Origin: Yamagishiella unicocca
Taxonomy: Eukaryota > Chlorophyta > Chlorophyceae > Chlamydomonadales > Volvocaceae
Length of the DNA stretch: 64,000 nt
Direction: 5' to 3'
Assembly: GCA_003116995.1 (NCBI GenBank)
Contig: BDSL01000057.1
Location: forward strand, 496,001-560,000
In this document: positions 32,834 to 44,803 of the stretch, piece by piece
Layout: the number at the start of each line of letters is the position of its first letter
Position numbering within the stretch: position 1 is the first letter of the stretch
Made by a program: the position numbers and the translations under genes
Notes under the pieces: model-generated
Told to the model about the DNA's origin: nothing
What the model saw: the letters and a program-made list of their open reading frames with translations, nothing else
Databases searched by the model: none

Positions 32834-35800
32834 CTACAACCCCTCAAAGCCCAGAGCATTCCGCATCGTCTCAGAGATGAGGAAAATGATCACCGTTTGA
32901 GGTCCAAGGCGCGCATAATTCGCAGTCCAGCCCTGCGGATCGCGGCCAGTGTGGGGGTGTTGGGTGTCCGTCAGTCAGGCACAGGGTTCAGCGAGGAATG
33001 AGATGGCGGCCCGCCGGAGTGGCGACGTTGCCTATCATGGCGGGGGCCCGAGGGCCTCCAGAGGGGCTTTATAGAGCAAATAGTAACCGCTCCCCTACCG
33101 TGTATGCCACCCTCCCTGCCCTCCCTACCCATCCCCCATCCCGGCGGCCCACACATACCTTGAAGAACCCCGCGACTCCGTCGTTGCGCACGATGTCCAT
33201 CGCCGTCTGTGCGATGCCCCGTGTCTTTGCGCCTCCTGCAGGGGGTCGCAAAACATGACCGGTTGCGAGTGGGGGAGAGTTGATGTATGACGTCAGGCGA
33301 CCGAGCCCCCCCCCTTCAACGGCGTGTACGAAGCAAGACACCCTCGTCACCCAATCCTAACCTATCAACTGGTATACTAAACACCCGGAGGCTTGCTGCA
33401 AATCCGGGGCCCCCAGTCGCCAGCCCGACACCACCCCGTTCCCCAGAGCAATCCTCTTTTGTGTCGCCGCGCGCCCGCCTTCCAAACCCAGCGGCGCAGA
33501 CGCACCCGCCACGAACATCTGCGTCTTGAGGACGTCCGCCGGATTGGTTACCGTCGTGGTGACGAGCCCCGTGAAGCAGCTGGCGGTGAAGTGGGTGAGC
33601 AGGCAGTCGCCCCAGCCAGAGTGCCGCAACACCTCCCGCTTCACGCTGTCGTACGTCGCAAGCTGGGAGGCGGTCAGCAGCGCCGCGCGGGCCTATACAG
33701 GACATGCAGGGCCGAGTTGAGTGGGGGAGTCAAAACATAATTTGAGATCAAGGGGAGGGCAAGCTGAACGCACACACGTTGGAAGGCATAGCATTATGGG
33801 TTGGCATTATAGTATTATGGCCTTGCAAGCGTAGGCTCGCTCGGTAGAGGCCAACGGCGCGATTGGGGCGCAAGCGGGGTGTGCACCCCGCTTGGGGAGC
33901 ATAGGGCCCCTTAGAGCAGCATGTGCATTTGTGCAGGCCCACGCGACCTCCGCCAACGGCAGCCCGAGCCTGGGCCGCGAGCCGCGCCATGGCCGCGGGT
34001 CACGTACGACGTCACGCAACGCTCGTCCCAACCGCCGCCTGCCGGGGTCCCCTACTCACCGTGCTCGGCACCGATCCGCGCCACAGCCCCACCACGCCGG
34101 CCTCCTGCACGACCTGCTTCATGACTCCCCACGCGCTGTTCGTCACACAGCCCTTGGCCTGCAGCCGCGTCTTAATGAGCTCCGTGGGGCTGGTGAGGCC
34201 CGCGGCGACGCCGCCGCTGATGGTGCCTGCAGCCGCTTTGAGGCCCAGGCCCGCCAGGCCCTGCGGCCCCGCGCTGCTGCTGCCGCTGCTGCTGCCGCTG
34301 CTGCTGCCGGAGGCGCTCGAGCCCGCGAGGGCCATCAACGAGTCCCTGACGGGACCGTACAGTCCCAGACGCATGCCTGGCGGGTAGGCGCAGCAGCGTT
34401 TCGGAGCGGGGGTCGGTTGGAGTGAGGCGGCCGCGCAAGTTGCAGGTTGCAGGTTGCAGGTTGCAGGTTGCAGGTTGCAGGTTGCAGGTTGCAGGTTGCA
34501 GGTTGCAGGTTGCTTAATTTGCGGTTTCCTTCTCCGATATCATGTAAACTTCCTCGCCACCCCGCACTGCTTCCTCGCCGCCCCCGCACTGCTTCCTCGC
34601 CATCCACGCGCGCGTGCCGCAGGCACGCAAGGCATTCACCGTGTACCCCTCCGTACCGGTGACCACCCACCTCCGTACAGAAACCCTCGAGCGACGGCGG
34701 GCGACATGCCGTTCATGAGGCTGACCAGCCCCTCCTCTCGCACCAGGTTGATGCCGGTGCGGACCTGTGAGGTCGGCCGGCATGGGCCGGGGGGCATGGG
34801 CGGGGGCAGGGTCCCTCAGGTCCCAGCAGAGAGTAGGTAGCGTATGCCAGCAGGTTGCCGAGCCAAAGAGTCAACAACGAACACCCAATGACGGACAACC
34901 GAACACCACTGGACGTACTGCAAGGCAGCGGCGCGCGCGGCGCACCTCCGCGGCGGCACCTCTGTTACGCGCATCAACAGCCGCTATCCTATCGTGCGGT
35001 TGGTTCGTAATGGGACTTCATGCACCCCAACCGGGCGTGATATCCGTCAGCTGCCCCCATGCCGCTGACGCCGTAGCAGCCCCCGCAGCTCCCCACTGTC
35101 CCAGCAACCCCGGCACCAGCCCCCGCAGCTCCCCACTACCCCAATAACCCCGGCACCAGCCCCCGCAGCCTCCGCTGACGCCCCGGCAGCCCCAACACAG
35201 CCCAGCTGCTGCGACGTGCTATGCTGCTGCGACGTGCTATGCTGCTGCGACGTGCCATGCTGCTGCAACGTGTTACGCTGCTGCGCGCCCTGTGGCTCAC
35301 CAGGCCGGGTCCGGCGACCCCGGGGGCGGCGGAGGTATGCAGCTGCAGACGTGTCTTGATGACGTCTGCGGTGGTCCAGGGAGGGCGGGAAGAGGAAATA
35401 TGGCGGGACGCGGGCGGTCCAGGGAGCACCGTAGGCGGGAGGGGGTGGGGGTGGGGCGCAGGTGGTGGCGAGGCAGGCGCCCAAGCATGGGACGCAAAGA
35501 CAATTGCCTTTTCACTACCAGGGCCGGATAACTTATGGGCCTTGACCGTCCGGGTCGCTGACACGGCATGAGCTCGCCGCCGCTCGCACTTGGTTTGGAT
35601 GGCCGGCACATCTTTGCTGGCAGCCCACTACGCACGAGCCCGTCCATCTCGTACGACCCATCCGAACGTGAACCTAAACCCCCTCAACGCGCCGTATTCC
35701 GCGGGGCCCTGCTCTTGTCCGGACAACATGCGGCGAGGACTTCTAGGCCAGCAATCGTGCAGCGTCTCCACCAAGGAAGTGATCCGCGAGGGCGGAACCC

Positions 35801-36065
35801 AACCTTCCGCGGATGCTTGGAATGAAATTATGATCCGTGGCAGCCAAGTCGCGTACCGCAGACCGGCAGACCAACATTGGCAGGCAATCGTAAACCCCTG
35901 TCCTACGCAACCACTCATGGACGCACCCAGTGGATTCGTGGCAATTGTCGCGCCACCCACACTAACACCACTAATTAACAGCTCCTTCACCAGGGTGGCC
36001 TTTCGCGTTGTCGGGAGGACCACATTTGTGCTGGCGCTCCCATGACTGCTCGCCGGAGCCAACAT
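32834..36065 (-). CDS. Mitochondrial carrier family (SLC25) protein, dicarboxylate/UCP-like
   Basis: Seven exons in perfect phase: 36065-35927, 35365-35301, 34764-34671, 34376-34060, 33692-33506, 33235-33159 and 32932-32834, giving about 325 residues, normal for the family. The three signature repeats are visible: NPLDVIKTR (split between exons 1 and 2), SPTELIKTR and NPADVLKTQ. Other family marks are GGMRLGLYGPVRD after the first repeat, LTASQLATYDSVK before the third, and the C-terminal GWTANYARLGPQTV. The pattern is closest to the dicarboxylate carrier/uncoupling-protein branch, which exchanges organic anions or protons across the inner mitochondrial membrane; the actual substrate is not shown. 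Exon 4 contains a Ser/Gly-rich loop (about residues 113-126) that is unusual for the family. The exon-1 start is the only ATG before the first transmembrane helix. Confidence 0.94.
34440..34513. repeat. 7-bp TTGCAGG array in a carrier intron
   Basis: About ten perfect units of TTGCAGG lie between carrier exons 3 and 4. On the transcribed strand the unit reads CCTGCAA, so the intron carries a run of PstI-like CTGCAA words rather than acceptor-like AG sites. Confidence 0.95.
35206..35285. repeat. 18-bp repeat CTGCTGCGACGTGCTATG in a carrier intron
   Basis: Four to five imperfect 18-bp units lie just downstream of carrier exon 2 on the transcribed strand. An unrelated 45-bp direct repeat (CAGCCCCCGCAGCTCCCCAC) precedes it at about 35080-35170. 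Confidence 0.85.
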
Positions 36066-37021
36066 TGTAAGCTGACTCTAATGATCTCCTCGGACCTACA
36101 GCAGCGAATTCATACGAACAGTTTTGCCAGCGCATATGTAAGAGAAGCCGTAGCCGCGCTCTATGAAGTTAGGTTAGCACATTGAGAATTAATCAAGTTG
36201 GTGAGGACGGGTGGGTAACAGCGCGATGGTCGCACTACGTCAGTCCGCTCGTGGCTAAGTGTGCAAGAACTGTGTGGCAGTTTTGCGTATGGTAGCATTG
36301 CTGAGTTCGCAAGGGTTACAGGTTGGCGCGCCAGCATACCTTAACGGCCTCAGCGGACCTAACTTAACGGCTGGTTCTTTTGCGCAGGAAATTTAGTGGG
36401 AAAGGATGAGTGAATTGCCCAATTCCTGCCCTGGCCTGCGTTATAAGGCCCCCAGGCCTCGGGGTCCGTTGCAGCCCGCCATACTGACCAAAAGACCGGA
36501 TGAGGGCAGAGCATAACGAAAACACATGAATTACATATTCCTTATTACGGCATAAATTAAGAAGCTTGCGCTCTTACAGCGCAATCGCGTTTGTGCCATC
36601 GCTTTTGCGCTCAGTCTTACTAAGAGGAGCTCCCGGTCAGCACCGTAGGTTGCACGCTTTCGATTGTTATTTCCGTCCTCTGAACACTACTTCAATTTAC
36701 TTACAGCGTGTAAGTAAGTCTGGAACGAGATCTGCATAAACGTCGACTCCAGTTTCCTGGCATCAAAGGCGACACGCTTAGCGAGAGGCTCCGCAGGCTC
36801 GAATGAGAGGGGCATCAATTTCCTGGCTCTATTTTTCCGGCAAAGGCAAGGATTCGAATAGAGCATGTAAGCGTGTGTGGGACCTGTGGGACTCACCACA
36901 AACAAAATGCAAACTTACGGTCATCGGTCATCACATTTTGAAAGACATGTATCGCAAGTTTGGGATTCCTGTCCTGTACCGACTCTGTGAGGGGTGTATA
37001 GCAGAACGGGCAGGAAAAGAC
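36066..37021. other. Intergenic region upstream of the carrier gene
   Basis: This stretch is AT-richer than its surroundings and must contain the carrier promoter near 36066. No supported exon, RNA gene or clear regulatory motif is visible. Confidence 0.4.
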
Positions 37022-38084
37022 GTGTTTAACCTTTTGCAGCACTGGCCTGGCCACTTTACCATATGTAACCAAAACCTCACCATGGGCTCCCAAAACGTGT
37101 TCATAATCATCCGTTTAAGTTTTGGAGCAAGCAGCAACCTGCAAGAAGGAATCTGGAGGCGTATGGTAAAGGTGCCAACTGGTACTGCAAAATGTTGGAA
37201 AACCCGTTCTACTTCAATGGGCACAAGTCCGCCGCCTGGCGTCTCTAGAGGCGGGGGTACGGCAGGGGTGCCTGCCAGCACTAATGCTGTATTGCTGCTC
37301 AGGCCGCGCTCTGCTGGTTACAGCGCAGTGGGGGTGGCACCGGCTTACACGAGCGAGGGCCCAATCACCACGCGCCGCAGTGCAGTTTGCAGACGACACT
37401 AGAGTGCTATTGGATGCTACGGTGCCTGCATTTCTGGCGTCCATGGAGGTGTACGCTCAGGCCTCGGCACAATTGCTGAACTTGCTTGAGCTGCTGCCAG
37501 CAGGCGTAGGGGCCCCTAGCCTTCATGCAACGAGAAGGTTGAAGGTGCAGTATACGGACATCGGGGTGACCCCGGCGATGGATTGGGGGCCACACGGGGA
37601 GAAGGTGTTGTCAAGGTTTGCGCGCATTGCAAGGCTATGTCTGTCGGTTTTTGGCCGCACCACAGCGGCCGGAATGCACGGGACACAACGCATCACGTGG
37701 CACTTGGGGTATTGGGTCCTGCCTACATCGATGACCCTAAACATCTTTCGGAGTCCACAGTACGATTTTGGCGACAAGTATAAAAGTGCCAGGCCGTTAC
37801 TGGAAAAAGGTAAAATACACACGTGTATTCCCGCTCATGCCATGCCCCACAGCAGTCTTCGGCTGTGGCATCGAAACCATGACTGATGCCCGTGAATCGA
37901 CCATGCCGGTGCTGGGGCATGACACTCACTCTGCTACGGACACAACCGTTTCCAGGTCCTGTTTGCAGATTGCTGCTGACCTCAAAACTTCTACCGATAC
38001 CTCTTAACATCTTTGGGGCCCACAGTAAGATTTTGGCGAGGAGAGTGAAGGTGCCAGGCCGGTGCTGCCAAAGGTCAAAAACAC
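37022..38084. mobile_element. Fold-back repeat cluster around a LINE fragment
   Basis: One sequence of about 137 bp occurs forward at 37022-37158 and inverted at 37950-38084, with additional inverted partial copies at 37164-37204 and 37731-37821. Shared words are GTGTTT, GCAGCACTGGCCTGGC (with variants), a CCAAAA block, and GCAGCAA(C/T)CTGCAA. The outer pair would form long terminal inverted repeats around about 0.8 kb. That interior contains a reverse-transcriptase fragment, so retroelement and fold-back sequences are nested or rearranged. Confidence 0.65.
37284..37740 (+). pseudogene. LINE-type reverse transcriptase fragment
   Basis: One open frame carries QFADDTRVLLD, the FADD catalytic motif of non-LTR reverse transcriptases, followed by VPAFLASMEVYAQAS and then LSVFGRTTAAGMHG with a later WHLGYWVLP. 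The order and spacing match the palm and thumb region of L1-like elements of green algae. The endonuclease, the earlier palm motifs and the 3' end are absent, so this is a dead fragment. Confidence 0.75.
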
Positions 38085-39805
38085 ATAGCAAGTGTGCCAG
38101 CGGTATAGCGGCGGCAGTCGTGGTGGTAGTGGCAGCGGTTGTTAGTCATAGCAGCAACAGTGGTGGCGGTAGCACCAGTGGTGTTGCACCTAGTGTCCGC
38201 GACAGCCCAGGACCGCTGAGGGCACGTTATCGGTGGTAGCACCGGTTGTGGCGGTGGCCGGTTGTGGGGGCGGAGATTGTGTGGCAGTAGCGGCGGTTGT
38301 GGTGGTAGCACCAGTGCTAGCGGAGGTATTGGCGGCGGTTTTGATGGCAGCGCCGGTGGTATACAAATCATTGCAGCTTAATGAAGCCCGCCATCGCGGT
38401 CTGCGACCGCAGTGTTACCAACTGGAGCGCAACCAAACCACAGCTTCACATTGTGGTACATTGGTATCGGCACAGTACTCCCACCACCCTTCGCACCTCA
38501 AAGCCCTTAATCTTCGCCTCCAACAGGGCAAATAGGGCAGCTCCAAAACTTTGTCGGTTCGTACAAAAGTATGGAGCAGTCGCAAGGGTAGTCTTATAAT
38601 ACAAGGACCAACGCAGGACCAACACATGTTCCCATTTGATGGGGATTGATCTGTTGCGTTAGACTCTCCAGTGTGAGGGTCACGTCGCACCAAAGCACTG
38701 CTCAGGCATCACGCGCTACCCAGGCACCACACGCGCCTCAGGTCACAGGTGATGGAGTTCAGTCCTGTGACGGGCGTGGTGCACGCATGATGTGGTCGTG
38801 GGTTGGCGCTCGTGACACGGGTCAGCCGCAAGAAAGCCAACTGTCAAAACACGCGCATGTCGAACAAAAGAGCATCAGCACAGGGAACCTTTCCACGCGC
38901 ACCAACAGACCGAAGCCATCGTACGGCGTTCCGTGGCCGCGTGCGCTTGGTTTCGGGGCCGACAGCGGCGCATCTCCCTCACCAATAAGAACCATGCTCA
39001 TACACACGGTCGACCGCACCCACGGACCTCCATGTACGGCATACATGCTTACGAGCATTCTCATTCGCGGCGCCTTGCAGCCATCACACCCCACCATTCT
39101 ATAATAATATGGCCCCCCGGTAAAACGGTTTTTATACACCCCCCGGGCTGCGGAATCGCGGCGGGGCGAGGCAAACTCCGATGCGCTGGTGCCAACCTCG
39201 CCGTCAAGCCCCACCCGCCCCCAGTCACCCCAGTACTCAGATCAACGCACATCGTGTCAGGGACAGTCAGCTGTCGCTCAATCGCACACTTACATCCCTG
39301 CCGCCGTCTGCGCAACGCATACACACACACACGCACACATGCACACACGCACACAAGAACTCGGCAATATACCAGGTCGCACGCGAGCTTCCAAGTTCGT
39401 CAACGGAGCCCGCTTCGCAAGAGCACGCAAGTCCAAAAGTGCACGCATACGCAAGAGAGCGAGAACACTGCCTGGTGATCACACGCACGATACTCAATCC
39501 CGCGCACACCTCCGCCACAAGCGGCGTCATTCCCTGCCGGGCCAACATGGCGATAAATCAATGACATCATATTTCAAAAGTAAAAAAAGGAGCCACACGT
39601 CGGCATCACGGTCCAATAGGTAACCAACCCTCCAGGTCTGCGGCGTTCAAGCCACGATACGATCAGCCGACTCCGCCATCACCATGACTGTAACCTGGTA
39701 TTATTACCTCATGACCACCTTAACTACCACTGTAACGGTTACTACTAGTACCACTGCCGTACGATACGGCCGCACTTCCAAGTGTTATTCACCTGTCCCG
39801 GCACC
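38085..39805. other. Intergenic/low-complexity region
   Basis: 38100-38370 is a degenerate GGT/GCG-rich tract (alternating GTGGTAG and GGCGGT words). 39320-39355 is a CA microsatellite. Short frames occur on both strands, but none shows a domain or consistent splice sites. Further 3' exons of the minus-strand Gln-rich gene could lie here, but I could not find them. Confidence 0.4.
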
Positions 39806-42509
39806 TCACGCTCGCGGTTGGCTCGAGGAGCGCGGAATCCCTGTCACAGGCGCCACCTGTTGCAACTGCTGCTTCAGCAGCTGTTGCGGCTGCTTAAGCA
39901 GCGGCATCGACTTTGGCTGCTGTTGCAGCTTGGTTTGCTGCTGTTGTTGCTGCTTCGGCTTCGGCTGCGGTTGTTGCTGCGGCTGCAGCTGATGCTGCAG
40001 CTGGGGTTGCTGCAGCTGCTCCTTCGACTGCAGCTGCTGCTTCGACTGCGGATGTTGCTGCGGCTGCTGATCCTCCCGTGAACGCTCCTCCCCGCCGCTC
40101 AATCCCAAGCTCTGACCGGACTGTGTCCGCTCCCGGACAACCTCCATAATCTCGTACCTGCAGCGGCAAGGCCGCGGTAATAAGTACACGGTTGCAAGTT
40201 TGCAACGCTAGCTGGCCGTTAACGAACAATAATCCTAATTCTCTTGGAACTACATATTCCCAAAGGGGATGTAGGCAAGAACGAACGGAAAAAGGAAAAA
40301 ATAATCAAGGCATCAACCCGCCTGCCGATAATCCAACCCGCATGCCGTGCCTGCCGTGTCTGCTCGTCGTGCCATACCCACACGCGCTAGACGGCACCGC
40401 GGCACCGCCTAGTGGCCCCCGCGCCCCCTTGCATACCAGGCGAGTCCAGGCGCAACCCCACCACCCTGTCCCAGCCCCGCACCGCACGTGCAGCCCACCC
40501 GGCCCCAGGCAACGCCTGCCTCCATACAGCCCCATATACGGTACCTCCCCTGCCTCCATACAGCCCCATATACGGTACCTCCCCTGCCTCCATAAGCCCC
40601 CTATACGGTACCTCCCCTGCCTCCATACAGCTCCATATACGGTACCTCCCCTGCCTCCATAAGCCCCCTATACGGTACCTCCCCTGCCTCCATACAGCCC
40701 CCTATACGGTACCTCCCACATAGTGGTTCCATGGACTCACCGGGCGGTCGGTGACGCCAGCCTGCGGACCTCCGCTGTCACCGCAGCAATCGCGCCCGCG
40801 GGCGTGGGGCCAGGTGCGTTGGCGGCAGAGCCCGGGCTCGAACCGGGGACTCCCCGATCCGGGCGAGATCCGTTAGTTGCCTTGAGCGTATCGGCAGCTG
40901 CCGCGGCTGCAGCCCCCATGCCGGTGGCTGGGCCGGTTCCGCCGCTGGCCTGCTGCTGCGGCAGCGGCAACCCGCCGGTCTCCATTTGGTCGGCGCTGGC
41001 GATGCGGGTGGCGTTGGAGGCGGCGCTGAGGCGTGGCGCCGCGTCGCATGCGAAAGAGGAGGCTGCGCTCAGCAGGGGCCCCGGCACGCCCGGCGGCGGC
41101 TCGGGCGTGTTGTGGGCGGTGCGGTTGAAGAGCAGGTCTACGAAGCCACCGGACAGGACGCTCCATGGCCGCGCCTGGTCGTGTAATTGCTGCTGGCTGC
41201 TGCTGCTCCCGGCGCCATCGGTGCGGGTGTGCGACAGCGGCAATGGCGGCGGCGCCACCGCCGCTGCCCGCGGCGAAGTCGACCTTGAGCCGTCGCCCCG
41301 CGGGGGCCCCACCGTTGGGGGCGCCCACGAGGGGTGGGGGGACGGCAGGCTGCTGGTTGACGGACGCAGGGAATGTTGGTGTGGTGGGGAGCGGCACTGC
41401 CCGGCGCTCTCACTGCCAGTCCCAGTCCCCATGCCGCCCCCTCTCCCGCTCCCACTCGCGCCATCGGGATGTTTTCCCAGGCCCCCCTCCTCGTCGTGGT
41501 GATCGTACTGCTGCTGCTGCTGTTGCTGTTGCTGCCGAAAGAGCCCGGCGCTGAGGGGGTGGCTGCTGCTGTCGTTGGCGGCCGCGGCGGCCAGAGCAGC
41601 CGCCGAGTCGTTGGCGTCAACGGCGGAGGTGGGAGGGCGGGCAAGGGCCGCAGACGGACCGCCGTCGGCGCCACCTTCAGTGGGGCTGTCCACCCCCGGC
41701 GGCGCCACACGCGGGTCAGGAAACACTCGACGGCCGCTGCGGCTGTTGCTTAGGAACCTGGGCCCTGACCGCTGCGACGGCGGCCCCGCCGCCGCCACCG
41801 CCGCCGCCGCGGCGTGCGCGCCATCAGACGTGAGCAGCAACGGCGGCAGCGACAGCGACGGCCGCGGGACGTCGATCGAGAACGCCATCGGCGTCGCCGC
41901 CGCCGCCGCCGCCGCCGCCGTCGTCAAGGATTGAGATGTGATCAGCGCCTCACTCGGTGAGTCATGATGTACGGCACGGGAGGACGACGCCGTCGGCGTC
42001 TCGGGTGAGGCCCGTCGCAGCTCCTGCGCGCGGTCGTTGCAGGCGACGGCCGCCAGGTCCGGCGTCGAGCACGCCGTACTGCGGTGGCTGGCCCGGTCGC
42101 TGCTGTCAAACCCGCCGGTGCCGTCATCATCTGTACGGCGCGCGCTGCAACGCGCCGCGCGCTCCGCCGGGGACATGACCGCCTCCACCCGCAGCGACTG
42201 ATACTTCCCCTCCAGCCGCTGCCGCCCGCTGCGCCGCTCCGCCGCCGCTGCCGCTGCCGCGGCGGCGCCTGCGGGCGTTGGCACGTACGGCATGATTCTG
42301 ACCCGCCCGTTTGCAGTCTGCTCCAGACACACGATTCCGCCGGCGCCGCCGGCGCTGCCACCGCTTGCAAGGCGGGAGCGTGAGTAGGACGACTGCACAG
42401 GCACGCCGCTGCTGCTGCGCACGCGGCGAGACCTGGCGGCCGCCACCTCCGGCCCGGCCTTGCGTGACTGGCCTTGGAAGACGTTCAGGCCGTGTGGCGC
42501 CAGGGGCAT
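39806..42509 (-). CDS. Large disordered Gln/Ala/Ser-rich protein, function unknown
   Basis: Exon 1 (42509-40741) encodes 589 residues from MPLAPHGLNVFQG and ends at a GTGAGT donor. Exon 2 starts at 40157 after a CTGCAG acceptor in matching phase, giving YEIMEVVRERTQSGQ and then a long Gln-rich stretch; the frame closes at 39806, or a GTGAGG donor just before the stop leads to exons I cannot identify. The protein is almost entirely low complexity: Ala runs, a nine-residue Gln run, Ser/Pro blocks and acidic patches. No folded domain, signal peptide or membrane segment is visible. Proteins of this composition in algae are often regulatory or RNA-associated, but nothing here proves that. The start lies just after a CGCAG acceptor-like site, so an upstream leader exon is possible. 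The PPPDE gene ends about 210 bp upstream in the same orientation. Confidence 0.6.
40515..40716. repeat. About 33-bp minisatellite with TATACGGTACCT
   Basis: Six units of 32-34 bp (CTGCCTCCATACAGCCCC followed by ATATACGGTACCTCCC, with two variants) lie inside the intron of the Gln-rich gene, ending about 20 bp from the splice donor. Units alternate between two forms, which suggests expansion of a dimer. Confidence 0.9.
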
Positions 42510-42720
42510 CGGGCTGCGGGAGCGAGCGCAGGAAAGGGGTTACGCGAGCACGCGCCGTTTGCGGTTAGGGGTTTGCGGTTAGGAGTTTGCGGTTAGGTTG
42601 TGCGCACCACAATCCTCGCGGCTAGGCGGCTTTCCCAGGTTCCCCAGGTATACAGGTTGATGGTACACCCCACCATGAAGGCAAAGCTCAGCTCATGCCG
42701 CAGTCAAGGCCGCAGCAGAC
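42510..42720. other. Short gap between two co-oriented minus-strand genes
   Basis: It contains the 3' flank of the PPPDE gene and the promoter or leader of the Gln-rich gene. A 15-bp word GTTTGCGGTTAGGGG recurs three times at 42556-42597. I see no clear TGTAA polyadenylation signal. Confidence 0.4.
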
Positions 42721-44803
42721 TCACACATTGAGGCGGCGCAGGAGGCACGGTGCGCAACACCCCAGTGCCAGCATGAAGGACGAGAGGCGTGTCACGGACG
42801 GCGGCACCATCTGGTCGGCGGAGCTGCGGCCGGGCGCGGGCTTGAAGTAGGGGTTGAGCAGCAGCGCCGCGCACATGGCGTGTGCAAAGTGGTTGCAGTT
42901 GCGGCTGAGGACTGTGGGGGCGAGGGTGCGGTCGTTTTGTGGTGGCCGGGGAGAGGGCAGCTTTCTCTACGCGGTATGTGTCGATGACGGGGGATGCAGT
43001 TGCCTCGCCGTGCGCGCCCGCAAGTGTGGTGCGCGTCTGGATTCCAAGAGCCGGCAGCCCACCGTTTGCAACATACCATACAACGACCGAGGCATAGGGC
43101 CCATGGGGCCCCTGCGAAGAGAAAGCCGCACAGCCGCCGGAGAGTAACCTCAGAAACCAATGGGCTGCAAGTCGCTTGAGGATTACCTACCGCTGATCCC
43201 GATCCTCATCCTGATCCTGACCCATATGGCTTCGCCTGCTAAAGGCCGCCACCCCCATCCCCCAACCCCCATGTCCTCGCCAACCCTAGCCACCCCGGCC
43301 CCCGGCGCGCAACCCCTTCACTCACGTCGGTAGGAGGAGCCCGCCCACGACTCCTGCGCACAGCAGTCGGCAGGGTCCAGGGGAAGGAGCTGTAAGATGC
43401 GGGAGGGGCGCTGATTTAGCGTACTAAGATGAAGAAGCGGCCACTCCATGCCGCCCCCGACCCAGATCGCAATCCTCAGCCTTACCGCGCACGAACCTCC
43501 CGCCCCCTGCGCCTCATAGCGCACAAACCCCCAGCCCCCTGCGCCTTGTTGACCGCCTCATGGAAGCCCCACCCGCCCCGCAAATTTCGTCCCCCTGGTG
43601 GTAGTTTTCCGTCTCCTCCAGTTGGTCCACTGCTTTCTCCCCAACTAACCCCCGAGCCGAAACCCCTCACCAATACACACACACGCGCACACGCACCTCG
43701 AACCTCAGCTGCCGCAGCAGCTCCTCGATCTCTGACAGCGGCCCCATCCACCAGCCGACTACGGTCCGTGAGCGCAGCATCGGCATCCACTCCAGGGAGG
43801 CGGCGGCGGCGCCGTCGTCGTCTGCGGCCGCATTCGTCCCAGCAGGGTTGAGCAGAAGTAAGGAGGGAGCAGTATCCAATGTGCCCAGCGCTAAGCTGAT
43901 GCCTCAGCAAGCCTATTTCTGGGCCCCGGACCTGTTTCTGCCCCCTGCCACCGCCCACTGCCCCGCCTCACCCGCCCCAGCAAGTTCTCCAGCATGCAGA
44001 GCACGAAACGCGCGTCCAAGCGTTGATCCAGCTAGTAATACGGTACCTTTCCTCCTGTGACAGTTTACCGGTTTACTCTCTAACCGCCCTCGAGGCGCCC
44101 GTCTGCAGCCCCCTCCAGTAGTCACTGCTGAAGTGCCAATCAATCAGCGGGTTTCACCTCAACCGCCCTCCAGCCCCATCCGCCCGCCCGCCTGCTCACC
44201 CTGGTCCCGCCGCACCACCTGCTCAGCCTCCCGCCGCAACTCGAACAGCGGCTGCTTGAGCGCTGTGATGCCCAGCTCGTCGTTCGGGTGGCCACCGAAG
44301 GCGTACTCCGTACCTGCCACCTCAATCCCCGAGTGGAACGCGCCACCAAGGCCCAGCGCGGACAGGCAGCCTGCGGGCAGAGGGCAGCGTGGTTTCGGCG
44401 CCCGAGGGGGTGGGAGCTGGTTCCGGCATGTCTTCGCCCTATATCGGCCCGAGCAAGGCCGTCTCAGACCCCGCTCCCCTCCGATACCTTCCGTTTACAG
44501 CCACTGCCCGCCGGCTTTCCTTTCGCACACGGAGCACTGATGGCACGCCTCGCCGTGCCACAAAACCAGTCGCTCAACCTTATACTACTACCGTAGCCGC
44601 TCACCGTTGAGGCGTGGAGGCAGGAGGTCGTAAACGTTATGTATGACCTTACGGCCCCGCACAAGCGTATGGCTGTGGCACCACACTATTTCGGAAGGGC
44701 CCCACGGGTCCAGGTAGCGTCCGAGCAGCAGCTGTCGGGCCAGTACCACGCCTGCATAATTCCCAAGAAGCGCTCTGGTGCTTACACGTGAAGGGATGCT
44801 CAA
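42721..44803 (-). CDS. PPPDE-family (DeSI-type) cysteine isopeptidase
   Basis: Five phase-consistent exons: about 44803-44605, 44370-44200, 43821-43697, 43389-43326 and 42911-42721. The PPPDE fold is recognisable in order: VYDLLPP (first strand), GGAFHSGIEVAGTEYAFGGH with the catalytic His (about residue 79), a helix reading LSEIEELLRQL, WAGSSYRLLSRNCNHF with the catalytic Cys (about residue 192), then the short C-terminal helix. Members remove SUMO or ubiquitin from substrates through this Cys-His pair and lie in cytosol or nucleus. The protein ends in a Cys cluster (CCAPCLLRRLNV), unusual and possibly lipidated (inference). The start is uncertain: the ATG at 44803 gives about 66 residues before the domain, and upstream coding exons cannot be excluded. 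The 125-nt exon has an acidic/Ala insertion at its start. Exon 4 could begin at a second in-frame acceptor, which would remove 12 residues. Confidence 0.88.

Noticed and set aside
40515..40716. CRISPR-like array
   Set aside because: The repeats are contiguous variants of one 33-bp unit without unique spacers, in a eukaryotic intron.
40825..40900. tRNA-like T arm (CCCGG TTCGAGC CCGGG, minus strand) with a partly pairing acceptor stem
   Set aside because: The D and anticodon arms do not fold, the acceptor stem has mismatches, and the stretch lies inside the long open frame of the Gln-rich protein. A tRNAscan-type covariance search would settle it.
42556..42597. Telomere-like repeat GTTTGCGGTTAGGGG
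   Set aside because: Only three units and the wrong unit; volvocine telomeres are TTTTAGGG. It is a small local repeat.
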